Origin: Streptomyces xantholiticus
GTDB lineage: Bacteria > Actinomycetota > Actinomycetes > Streptomycetales > Streptomycetaceae
DNA length: 64,000 nucleotides
Direction: 5' to 3'
Assembly: GCF_014651015.1 (NCBI RefSeq)
Contig: NZ_BMWB01000020.1
Span: 62,001-126,000, forward strand
Program-made: the position numbers and the translations under genes
In this document: positions 25,881 through 33,350 of the stretch, piece by piece
How positions within the stretch are numbered: the stretch's first letter is position 1
Layout of the letters: every line of letters starts with the position of its first letter
The notes under the pieces: model-generated
Database searches by the model: none
The model's input: only the letters and a program-made list of their open reading frames with translations
What the model was told of the DNA's origin: nothing

Positions 25881-25914
25881 CGGGGCGGGCGACCTGTACG
25901 CCTCGCCCGCCCCG
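25881..25914 (+). terminator. Terminator after the FadH-like gene
   Basis: CGGGGCGGGCGA (25881-25892) pairs perfectly with TCGCCCGCCCCG (25903-25914) across a 10-nt loop, 41 nt after the stop. Confidence 0.7.
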
Positions 25915-26004
25915 GCCGTCACAGGTGCGGTCACGACCCGGTCGCACGGGTGACATACCATGCGCACGACATTTATAAGAATTCCGTAAGAGGATGTACG
26001 CGCC

Positions 26005-26889
26005 ATGGCCGTTGGTACCCCGTCCCGTTCCCTGCGCGGCATATCTGCCGTCGTCGCTCTGCTCGCGGTCGGCGCGGTGGGGTGCTCGGAAGTCGTCGAC
26101 AGCGCCAAGGACGGCGCCGAGAAGGTTGCCCGGCAGCGGTCGGTGTTCTCGCTCGACATCGGGGACTGCTACAACCCGAACAGCAAGGCGGCCGAGGGCG
26201 AGGCGTTCTCCATCGAGGTGGTGCCCTGCGCTGAGCCGCACGAGGGCCAGGTCGTCGGTGAGTTCAAGCTCGACGACGGGAACACGTTCCCCGGCAACGA
26301 AGCCATTTGGGCGATCGCCGACGAGCGCTGCCCGGCCGAGGCGGGGAAGTACGCCCCGGACACCTGGGCCCTTCCCGCGGGCGTCGACATCTTCTACTAC
26401 ACCCCGACCAAGGAGAGCTGGGCGACCGGCGACCGCGCCGTGAGCTGCTCGTACACCAAGGAGAAGGGCACGTTCAGCGGCTCGCTGAAGCTCGACGCGG
26501 ATGCGGCGAAGCCCGGGCAGACCGAGTACCTCAAGGGCGCCAACGCCGTCTACGAAGCCCTGTGGACGACCCAGCCGGAGGCGGAGACCGTCGACGACGA
26601 CCTCGACGGCTACAAGGCACAGGCCAAGGCCGTCGCCGCCGCCCTCGACGCCCACCTCAAGGGCCTTGCGACCGTCGAGGGCACGGAGACGGGCAAGCTG
26701 CGCGCGGAGCTGGAGAAGACCGCCGCCCACTGGAAGAAGGCCGCGAACGCCGCCGACGTCGACGCGTTCTACGTCTCCTACGACCCGGCGTTCACCGGCC
26801 TCGACCCGAACAAGACGGTCGCCGCCCGCAAGGAACTCGGCCTGGCCACCACCGTCCCGGCCGACGAGGCCGAGGTCTGGGCGGGCTGA
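26005..26889 (+). CDS. Lipoprotein with septum-formation-type domain
   Basis: 294 residues. Residues 12-27 form a signal peptide with lipobox 'AVGAVGC', so Cys27 is probably lipidated and the protein anchored outside the membrane. The next ~110 residues ('FSLDIGDCYNPNS...VVPCAEPHEGQVVGEFKL...ERCPAEAG') carry the Cys pairs and the P-C-x-x-P-H-x-G/A-Q/E-V motif of the septum-formation (PF13845-like) domain common in actinobacterial lipoproteins. The C-terminal 130 residues are helical. AAGAGGA lies about 10 nt before the ATG. A role in cell-wall processes is inference only. Confidence 0.8.
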   Translation: MAVGTPSRSLRGISAVVALLAVGAVGCSEVVDSAKDGAEKVARQRSVFSLDIGDCYNPNSKAAEGEAFSIEVVPCAEPHEGQVVGEFKLDDGNTFPGNEAIWAIADERCPAEAGKYAPDTWALPAGVDIFYYTPTKESWATGDRAVSCSYTKEKGTFSGSLKLDADAAKPGQTEYLKGANAVYEALWTTQPEAETVDDDLDGYKAQAKAVAAALDAHLKGLATVEGTETGKLRAELEKTAAHWKKAANAADVDAFYVSYDPAFTGLDPNKTVAARKELGLATTVPADEAEVWAG

Positions 26890-26964
26890 CGTCCCGAGCA
26901 GCGTGCGGGACCCCCGCCCGCGGGGCCCCGCCGCCCGTCCCCGGTCACTCGGCGGGGCGGGTCC

Positions 26965-26970
26965 TACGAT
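26965..26970 (+). promoter_or_regulatory. Leaderless -10 box for the PadR gene
   Basis: TACGAT ends 7 nt before the ATG at 26978. This spacing implies transcription from the start codon itself, and it supports 26978 rather than the in-frame ATG at 26969, which overlaps the box. Confidence 0.55.
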
Positions 26971-26977
26971 GCGTGCC

Positions 26978-27544
26978 ATGTCCCTGCCCCACGCGATCCT
27001 CACGGCCCTGCTCGAAAAGCCATCGTCGGGCCTGGAGCTGACCCGCCGCTTCGACAAGTCGATCGGCTACTTCTGGTCGGCCACCCACCAGCAGATCTAC
27101 CGGGAACTGGGCAAGCTCGAGCAGGCCGGGCACATCCGGGCCCTGCCGTCCGAACAGCCGACCCGCGGGCAGAAGAAGGACTACGAGGTCCTGCCCGCGG
27201 GCCGGGAGGAGCTGGCAGCCTGGGTCACCCGCCCCGAAGACCCCCGGCAGGCCCGCGACCCGCTGCTGCTGCGGCTGCGCGCGGCGGCGGTGGTGGGCGG
27301 AGCGGACATGGAGGCGGAGCTCGTACGCCATCTGGAGCTCCACCGGACCCAGTTGGCGGGATACCTCGCGATCGAGGAACGCGACTTCCCGCCGGAACGC
27401 CGGGTGAGCAGGGAGGACAGGCTGCGCCATGTGGTGCTGCGCGGCGGCATCGAACTGGAGACGTTCTGGACGAAGTGGCTGACGGACACGCTGACCGAGC
27501 TCACGGACCCGGTACCGGGGGGCGAGCCGTCCCGGGATGCGTGA
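26978..27544 (+). CDS. PadR family transcriptional regulator
   Basis: 188 residues. The N-terminal winged helix ('MSLPHAILTALLEKPSSGLELTRRFDKSIGYFWSATHQQIYRELGKLEQAGHI', then 'GQKKDYEVLPAGREELAAW') is the PadR signature. The C-terminal half is the Vir_C helical dimerisation domain with 'LRHVVLRGGIELETFWTKWL', typical of subfamily 2. PadR proteins usually repress efflux or detoxification genes and are released by phenolics or drugs. Its target may be itself or a distant gene; neighbours give no clear partner. Confidence 0.93.
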   Translation: MSLPHAILTALLEKPSSGLELTRRFDKSIGYFWSATHQQIYRELGKLEQAGHIRALPSEQPTRGQKKDYEVLPAGREELAAWVTRPEDPRQARDPLLLRLRAAAVVGGADMEAELVRHLELHRTQLAGYLAIEERDFPPERRVSREDRLRHVVLRGGIELETFWTKWLTDTLTELTDPVPGGEPSRDA

Positions 27545-27571
27545 CCTGACACCCCGTGAGATCGTCGCCCC

Positions 27572-27754
27572 GTGACGGACTCCTTGATCGCGGTCTACTG
27601 CGTGGCCGCTCTCGCCCTGTTGCTGAAATCCGCCGTGGCCTTCGCCCGGGTCGGCGGCACCGACCCGGGCGCGGAGGCCCGCGCCGTGACGCCGGCCCTG
27701 TACGGCTTCGGCGTCGCCGTACTGACGCTGGGTCTGTTCATCATGCTGACCTGA
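27572..27754 (+). CDS. Small two-helix membrane protein
   Basis: 60 residues, GTG start. Two hydrophobic helices ('LIAVYCVAALALLLKSAVAFARVG' and 'LYGFGVAVLTLGLFIML') flank a short charged loop. The codon pattern is GC3-rich like its neighbours. It follows the PadR gene by 27 nt on the same strand and may be co-transcribed. No function is recognised. Confidence 0.55.
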   Translation: MTDSLIAVYCVAALALLLKSAVAFARVGGTDPGAEARAVTPALYGFGVAVLTLGLFIMLT

Positions 27755-27764
27755 CGGCCGTCCG

Positions 27765-28628
27765 TCAGCTCCGCGCCCGGGGCGCGGTGAGTATCCCGCC
27801 GTATTCGTAGATCCCCTTGCTGCCCTTGGTGGCGCCGAGGTACGGGGCCAGATCCGGGTGCACCGGGGCGAGCGGCGGCTGGTCGGGGTCGGGCTGCCAG
27901 TCGACCAGGTCGACCATTCCCGGATCCACCGGCACCAGCCCCTCCACCAGCGCGTCGACCTCGGCCGGAGTCCGCGTCTGCCACGGGATGCCGCTCGACG
28001 AGATGTGCGCCGTCATCTCCGCGCCACGGACGGGATCGTCGCAGACCACGTGCGAGAAGCCGATACAGCTGCCCGGCGCCGCCCGGTCGATGACCGTGCG
28101 CAGGATCCGGCGCGGGTCGTCGGCATCGACGAGGTGGTGGCCCACGGACAGGAACAGCACCGCCACCGGTTTCCGGAAGTCGATCAGCCGGCGCACGTCG
28201 GGATGGTCGATCACCGACTGCTGGTCCCGCATGTCGGCGGTGATGACGGTGGTGGTCGCGTCGTCGGCGAGCAGCGCCTGTCCGTGCGCGAGCACGATCG
28301 GGTCCATGTCCACGTACACGACGCGGGCGTCCGGTGCGAAGCGCCGGGCCACTTGGTGGACGTTGTTGTCCGTGGGCAGTCCGCAGCCCATGTCCAGGAA
28401 CTGACGGATTCCCAGGTCCTGCGTCAGATGACGGACCGCCCGGAAGAGGAACTGCCGGTTCTGTCGGGCGATGTCCACGCACTCCGGGAAGGCGGGCAGC
28501 GTGGAGAGGAGGAACGCGCGGTCGACCTCGTAGTTGTCCTTGCCGCCCAGCATCCAGCCGTAGGCCCGTGCGGAAGTCGGCACGTCGTACGGTATCGAGA
28601 CCTTCTCGGGCCGGTTCTCATCGATCAC
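27765..28628 (-). CDS. SAM-dependent methyltransferase, DUF574 family
   Basis: 287 residues. 'SARAYGWMLGGKDNYEVDR' is the signature of the DUF574 / S-adenosyl methyltransferase family (PF04672), abundant in Streptomyces. 'QFLDMGCGLPTDNNVHQVA' is the SAM-binding loop and 'VVYVDMDPIVLAHG' the acidic loop. Substrates are unknown; many members sit next to regulators or conservons. It is convergent with the small membrane gene, stops 11 nt apart. Confidence 0.95.
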   Translation of the reverse strand: MIDENRPEKVSIPYDVPTSARAYGWMLGGKDNYEVDRAFLLSTLPAFPECVDIARQNRQFLFRAVRHLTQDLGIRQFLDMGCGLPTDNNVHQVARRFAPDARVVYVDMDPIVLAHGQALLADDATTTVITADMRDQQSVIDHPDVRRLIDFRKPVAVLFLSVGHHLVDADDPRRILRTVIDRAAPGSCIGFSHVVCDDPVRGAEMTAHISSSGIPWQTRTPAEVDALVEGLVPVDPGMVDLVDWQPDPDQPPLAPVHPDLAPYLGATKGSKGIYEYGGILTAPRARS

Positions 28629-28741
28629 AGCGCGCTCTCCGCCTCTTCCGAGCTGTCGGTGTGCCTGGCCACGTCCGTGGCGAGACTACTTCGCTCCGCC
28701 GGGCGGGCGCCCGTATCCGGCCGGCCAACTGTGGCCGGTCG

Positions 28742-29287
28742 TCAACCGGCCCCGCCCCCTTTGCCCTCCTGCCCGCGGGCGGTCATACGGACGCGCAGCC
28801 AGCGGGAGAGGGCCGTGGCTGCCGCGGTGAGGAAGACGAACGTGTAGAGGATCTGGAGGATCGTCACCAGGCGGGCACTCTGGCCCTTCGGGGTGATGTC
28901 GCCGTAGCCGACCGTCGCCAGGGTGGTGATGGTGAAGTAGAGGGCGTCCACCCGGGTGGTCAGGCCGATGAACTCGCCGGGATCCCTGGCGAGGGCGTGA
29001 TAGGCGCCGGAGAAGACGAGCACGGACAGGCACATCAGCAGAGGCAGGGCGACCCCGGGGCGGGTGCCGGGGCGGTCCGTGAGGACGTCCCTGACCTCGA
29101 GGAAAAGCAGCAGCGCGATCGACATCAGGGTCAGGGTGAAGAGTGTCCAGCTGACGGCGGGGCGGTCGGGGCCGAGCTCTTCCATGGGGAGCACGAAGTA
29201 CACGACCGTCATCAGGACACCCCCGCCCACGGCGGCCAGCCTCAGCCGTGTCCGCCCCGGGCGGCGCGGTGTGCGGTCGTCCGTCAT
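28742..29287 (-). CDS. Potassium channel family protein (2-TM pore)
   Basis: 181 residues. Two N-terminal helices (about 17-35 and 45-65) precede a pore module: 'LPLLMCLSVLVFSGAYHALA', the selectivity filter TVGYGD at 125-130, and an inner helix 'LVTILQILYTFVFLTAAATALSRWL'. The filter is intact, so K+ conduction is expected. There is no RCK domain and no charged S4, so gating is not obvious. ATG at 29287 is used because the open frame upstream codes nothing membrane-like. Confidence 0.92.
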   Translation of the reverse strand: MTDDRTPRRPGRTRLRLAAVGGGVLMTVVYFVLPMEELGPDRPAVSWTLFTLTLMSIALLLFLEVRDVLTDRPGTRPGVALPLLMCLSVLVFSGAYHALARDPGEFIGLTTRVDALYFTITTLATVGYGDITPKGQSARLVTILQILYTFVFLTAAATALSRWLRVRMTARGQEGKGGGAG

Positions 29288-29438
29288 CCGTGCGCCTCCC
29301 GCCCCGGTTCCTCGTGCCCCGACCGGCACCCGTCGTCGCCCACGATCGGCCGGGCCTTCCGCCCGCCGCCACCCGGGCGCGGCCGAACGGCGCACACACC
29401 CCACGGGTGCGGGAGAGCACCGCATCCGGCCCCAGGTC

Positions 29439-30218
29439 TCAGCGCCGGCCACCCGGTGCCGGAGGCGTACGGCTCACGGTCCTGCCCAGTGCGCCCGCGG
29501 CCCGTGCGAACTCCGCCGCGTCCAGGACGGCCGCGCCGCCCGCATCGTTGTTGAAGTAGACGTACACGTCGTCCGCGTCCGGCCATGCGTCGGCGATGCG
29601 GCCGGCCCAGGACCGCAGCGCCTGGCGGCCGTAGCGTGGCGCGGGCCGTGCGAGGCCGGCGTGGAAGCGTACGTAGCCCCATGACGCCGTGCGCCACAGC
29701 GGCGTCACCGGGCGGGAGCCGCGGTCCGCCCAGCACAGGGCGCTGCCGTGCCGTTCCAGCACCGCGCGGAGCCGTGGCTCTGCCTCCCACCACGACGGGT
29801 GCCGGAGCTCGACGGCCACGCGGACCGTACGGGGGAAGTGGTCGAGGCAGTTGTCCAGGGCGCCGACGTCCGCCCGGAAGTTGGGCGGCAGTTGGAGCAG
29901 CACGGGCCCCATCCGGTCACCGAGGCCCGCGGCGCGGTCGAGCAGCCGGTGCACCGGCTCCGCGGGGTCGCGCAGCCGTTTGAGATGCGTCAGATAGCGG
30001 CTGGCCTTGACCGCCATGACGAAACCGTCGGGCGTCCGCTCCCGCCACGAGGCGAAGATCTCCGTGGTCGGCAGCCGGTAGAAGGCGTTGTTGTTCTCCA
30101 CGGTGGTGAACTGCCCGGCGTACTCTTCCAGCCACAGCCGCTGCGGAAGGCCGGGCGGATAGAGAATGCCTCGCCAGTCCTTGTACTGCCATCCGGACGT
30201 TCCGACCAACAGGGGCAT
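29439..30218 (-). CDS. DUF72 (YecE-like) domain protein
   Basis: 259 residues, TIM-barrel-like. 'LLVGTSGWQYKDWRGILYPPGLPQRLWLEEYAGQFTTVENNNAFYRLPT' is diagnostic of DUF72, as are 'LLQLPPNFRAD', 'VAVELRHPSWW' and 'YVYFNNDAGGAAVLDA'. The family is widespread and its activity unproven. The start ATG begins the conserved sequence directly. Confidence 0.93.
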   Translation of the reverse strand: MPLLVGTSGWQYKDWRGILYPPGLPQRLWLEEYAGQFTTVENNNAFYRLPTTEIFASWRERTPDGFVMAVKASRYLTHLKRLRDPAEPVHRLLDRAAGLGDRMGPVLLQLPPNFRADVGALDNCLDHFPRTVRVAVELRHPSWWEAEPRLRAVLERHGSALCWADRGSRPVTPLWRTASWGYVRFHAGLARPAPRYGRQALRSWAGRIADAWPDADDVYVYFNNDAGGAAVLDAAEFARAAGALGRTVSRTPPAPGGRR

Positions 30219-30435
30219 GGGGTGATACCTGCCCGTGCCGGGCGCCGGCGTACCGCCTTCGGGGCCGTGTCGACCCGGTCGCCGTTTGATTACGCCCTCT
30301 CCTGTTACCTGAGGAAACTCTTTCCCTGATCATTCCCCTGCTCCACTATGGGGCCTGTTTCCGGCCGGTAACCCGGGCGGGCTTCCGATCGCGGTCGGGC
30401 GGTGCCGCGTCGCAACTGAACGAGGAGTCAACAGG

Positions 30436-32133
30436 GTGTCCAAGCTCCGACACGTCGCCGCGGACACCGCGGACGAGGACCCCGGCTACGCCGCTCTGTC
30501 CGACGCGGAACTCACCGAACGCATACGGGCCGGTGCGCCGACCGCGTACCTGGCCACCCAGGAGCTCAAGCGCCGCCACATGCCGTCGCTGCGCGCCTAT
30601 GCCATGCTCTGCGGCCGCAGCACCCTCGCCGGCAACCAGCTCGCGGTGCAGGCCTTCGACCTCGCCACCCAGGAGGCGTGCCGGGGCATCGACCCCCAGG
30701 GCAGCTGGGGGCACCACCTGCTGACGGTGCTTCAGCGCATAGGGCTTGCCTGGGCCGTCGGCAGCCGCCGGGCCAGGCTCGAACCCGACTTCGCGGCGTG
30801 GCTCGACGACAACATCGACCCCACAGCGCCGTATACGCCCGAATCGCCGCGCCCACGGCTCCGGGCGACGTCCCCGATGCTCATCGGCTTCCACCGGCTG
30901 CCGGAAGAGAGCAGAGGGATCCTCTGGTACGCGACGGTGGACGACGAACCGGACACCACGGTCGCAACCTTCGTCGGCGTCCGGACGGACACCGTTCCCG
31001 AACTGCGGGTCAAGGCGCAGGACGCCATGCGCCGGGCCTACATCCAGGCGTATCTGGAGCACGGCGGCGACAAGAAGTGCCTGGGGTTCCGGCGCATCAT
31101 CGATGCCGCGTCCCGGCCCGGGGACGGGCGGCGCAGCAACGACCTGACGCTCCATCTGGGGGAGTGCTCCAGTTGTGCGCGGCTCATGGGGGAGCTGGCG
31201 CGGATGGCCGACGCCCCCCGGGCCGTGCTCGCGGAGGGCCTGCTCCGGTGGGGCGGCGCGGCCTACGCGGCCGGCGGCCCCGTACGGGCGCGGCACAACC
31301 CGACGGCCCTGACCGAACGGTGGGAGAGCAGGGCCTCCCTGCCCGCGCCCATCGCCTCCGCGAACCCTCGCCGACCGAGTGGGGCGGCGCGGAGCGGGGA
31401 CCGGCGTCGCTCCAGGCTCGCCCTTCTCGTCGCGGTGGCGGCCGTGGCCGTCGCCGCGGGCACCTGGGCGGCGACGGCGTCCGGTGACTCGGCCCCGGAC
31501 CGCGAACGCGACCGCGCCCGTACCAAGGAGCCCGCGGGCTGGGAAGCACGGCCGCCCGCCACGCTGCCCACGCCCGCGCCTTCGGCGACCGCCACCGCGA
31601 AACCCTCCAAGAAGCCGTCGCCCGCACCGAGCCCCGCCACCTCGGCCCCCAGGACGGCGACCCCCGCTCCCAAGCCCCCGCCGCCGCCCGCACCTTCGAA
31701 GAGCAGCCCGCCCCGGACGGTGCCCATCGCCGTCGGCGGCGGCTGGACCCAGGTGGTCAACGCGGACAGCGGGCTGTGCCTGGACATCGAGGGCGGCGTC
31801 ATGGCCGACCGCACGGACGTCCTGACCGTGCCCTGCGACGGGACCTCCACCCAGCGGTGGCGGCTGGACCCCGTCGGTCTGCTGCGCAGCAGCGCCGACA
31901 CCGACTACTGCCTGGACTCCCGCGGCGCCACCGACCGCGGCGTCGGCATCTGGTCCTGCGACTCCGTCAACGGCAGGAACGGCATCAACCTCCTCTTCGT
32001 CGTCGACTCCGCGGGAACGATCCGGCCCAGGATCGCCCCCGACTTCGCCCTCGAACCCCTGGGCGGATCCGGCACCCTGGACTTCGACCCGGCGGACGGG
32101 GACAGCGACCAGCGCTGGATCGCGCGCGGATGA
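30436..32133 (+). CDS. Sigma-like/zinc-finger membrane protein with extracellular ricin-type lectin domain
   Basis: 565 residues. Residues ~20-110 resemble sigma-70 region 2 ('LRAYAMLCGRSTLAGNQLAVQAFDLATQEA') and ~145-210 region 4 ('LIGFHRLPEESRGILWYATVDDEPDTTVATFVGV'). Next comes a putative zinc finger of anti-sigma type (His240, Cys244, Cys247: 'HLGECSSC'). A membrane helix lies at 328-347, a Pro/Ala/Lys wall-spanning stretch at ~355-430, and a C-terminal ricin-B-type beta-trefoil ('ADSGLCLDIEGG', 'DTDYCLDSRG', 'DQRWI') outside the cell. GTG at 30436 has GAGGAG upstream. The layout suggests sensing of a glycan and signalling inward; sigma activity is inference, and the sigma parts look divergent. 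Confidence 0.75.
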   Translation: MSKLRHVAADTADEDPGYAALSDAELTERIRAGAPTAYLATQELKRRHMPSLRAYAMLCGRSTLAGNQLAVQAFDLATQEACRGIDPQGSWGHHLLTVLQRIGLAWAVGSRRARLEPDFAAWLDDNIDPTAPYTPESPRPRLRATSPMLIGFHRLPEESRGILWYATVDDEPDTTVATFVGVRTDTVPELRVKAQDAMRRAYIQAYLEHGGDKKCLGFRRIIDAASRPGDGRRSNDLTLHLGECSSCARLMGELARMADAPRAVLAEGLLRWGGAAYAAGGPVRARHNPTALTERWESRASLPAPIASANPRRPSGAARSGDRRRSRLALLVAVAAVAVAAGTWAATASGDSAPDRERDRARTKEPAGWEARPPATLPTPAPSATATAKPSKKPSPAPSPATSAPRTATPAPKPPPPPAPSKSSPPRTVPIAVGGGWTQVVNADSGLCLDIEGGVMADRTDVLTVPCDGTSTQRWRLDPVGLLRSSADTDYCLDSRGATDRGVGIWSCDSVNGRNGINLLFVVDSAGTIRPRIAPDFALEPLGGSGTLDFDPADGDSDQRWIARG

Positions 32134-32277
32134 CCGGCTGACACCGCGGGACCGGGCCCGACCCGGGTGTCCGTGACGCGCCGCGAGGGCGCTCCTCGGA
32201 ACCGCGCGGTCGCCGTTCTGCGTGGTGTCGGACGTATACGGGAGGGGAAGTCTGCCACCGTCCGGGAGGAGCTTCAG

Positions 32278-32700
32278 GTGAGCGACGGCACGGCACTTGC
32301 GGAGCGGATCGCCGAGCGGCGGGACGGCTCGGGCGACCCTCGTGAGCTGGTGGGCGAGTTGCGCCGGGCCCTTGTCCTGGTTCCCGTCGAGGCGGGCGGC
32401 CTGTGGACCGCCGAACTCGGCGGTGTGCGCTGGATCTGCGCCTTCACCGACGAGGCGGCCCTGGCCCGGTTCGCCCGCGCACGGGACACCGGCGACGGTC
32501 GGGAGACCGGCCGGTCATGGGAGTTCGCCGAGATGCGCGGGGCGCGGCTGCTCGACGAGATCGTCCCGGCGATGGGCGTGCCGGCGGGCGTCGCGGTCGA
32601 CATCGCCGATCCGGAGGGGGCGATGGTGTTCCCGCCGGTCCGGGGCATCGTGCCCGACGCGGTCGCGGTCGACGTGCCCGGCGAGGACGGTGATGCCTGA
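32278..32700 (+). CDS. SseB-like domain protein
   Basis: 140 residues from a GTG with GGGAGGAG 6 nt upstream; an in-frame GTG at 32167 is less supported. 'ALVLVPVEAGGLWTAELGGVRWICAFTDEAALARFARA' and 'RGARLLDEIVPAMGVPAGVAVDIADPEGAMVFPP' match the SseB N-terminal fold found near secretion-linked toxins. Its stop overlaps the next start (TGATG), so it is translationally coupled to the gene preceding the RHS toxin. A chaperone or adaptor role is possible. Confidence 0.65.
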   Translation: MSDGTALAERIAERRDGSGDPRELVGELRRALVLVPVEAGGLWTAELGGVRWICAFTDEAALARFARARDTGDGRETGRSWEFAEMRGARLLDEIVPAMGVPAGVAVDIADPEGAMVFPPVRGIVPDAVAVDVPGEDGDA

Positions 32701-33347
32701 TGGGCGGCGGAGGGGAGGACCTGCGACTCGATCCGGAGAGCGCGGGGCGCATCACCGCGGGTCTGCGCGGCGCGATCGCGGAGCTGCGGGACGTCGGCAG
32801 CGGTACCGGAGCTGTGCTCGGGAAGGGCTTCTCCGACCTCGCGATGACCGGCATGGAGGCCGGACATCACGGACTGTCGGTGGACTTCGAGGACTACTGC
32901 GAGCGCTGGGAGTGGGGGGTCCGGGCGCTGATCCAGGACGCCAACACCATCGCGGCGACGCTGGGGCTGGCTGCCGGAATGGTCTGGGAGGAGGACCAGT
33001 ACATCCAGGGCACCTTCAAGATCGCCGTCAATGCCGCCGTCGGCAACCCGCACGCTTCCGAAGAGGACATCGTCAAGCAGAACTGGGGCGATGTGCTCAC
33101 CCCGGACTATCTGAACCCGGACTGGAGCGCGGAGTCGTTCCGGCGGGCCGGCGACGAGGCCGCACAGACCTGGAAGGACACCGGCCGGGCCGTGCTGACG
33201 GAGGGCAACGGCGGCCGCCAGTCGCGGATCCTGAACGAAATGCTCGGCGTGGACCAGGAGGCGTTCGACCGCGCGGTGGACGACACGTTCGGCCCTTCAC
33301 CGCAGGAGCGGGCCGCACAGCAGCAGCCCGGCAGCGGGGGGAACTGA
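32700..33347 (+). CDS. Hypothetical helical protein in RHS toxin cassette
   Basis: 215 residues, acidic and helical. 'DLRLDPESAGRITAGLRGAIAELRDVG' and the mid-region 'DYCERWEWGVRALIQDANTIAATLGLAAGMVWEEDQYI' resemble WXG100/ESX-type helical hairpins that accompany type VII-exported toxins. No signal peptide or membrane helix. It starts inside the previous stop (TGATG) and ends 3 nt before the toxin gene, which argues for a role as partner or chaperone of the toxin. The family is not recognised with confidence. Confidence 0.65.
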   Translation: MGGGGEDLRLDPESAGRITAGLRGAIAELRDVGSGTGAVLGKGFSDLAMTGMEAGHHGLSVDFEDYCERWEWGVRALIQDANTIAATLGLAAGMVWEEDQYIQGTFKIAVNAAVGNPHASEEDIVKQNWGDVLTPDYLNPDWSAESFRRAGDEAAQTWKDTGRAVLTEGNGGRQSRILNEMLGVDQEAFDRAVDDTFGPSPQERAAQQQPGSGGN

Positions 33348-33350
33348 GTC

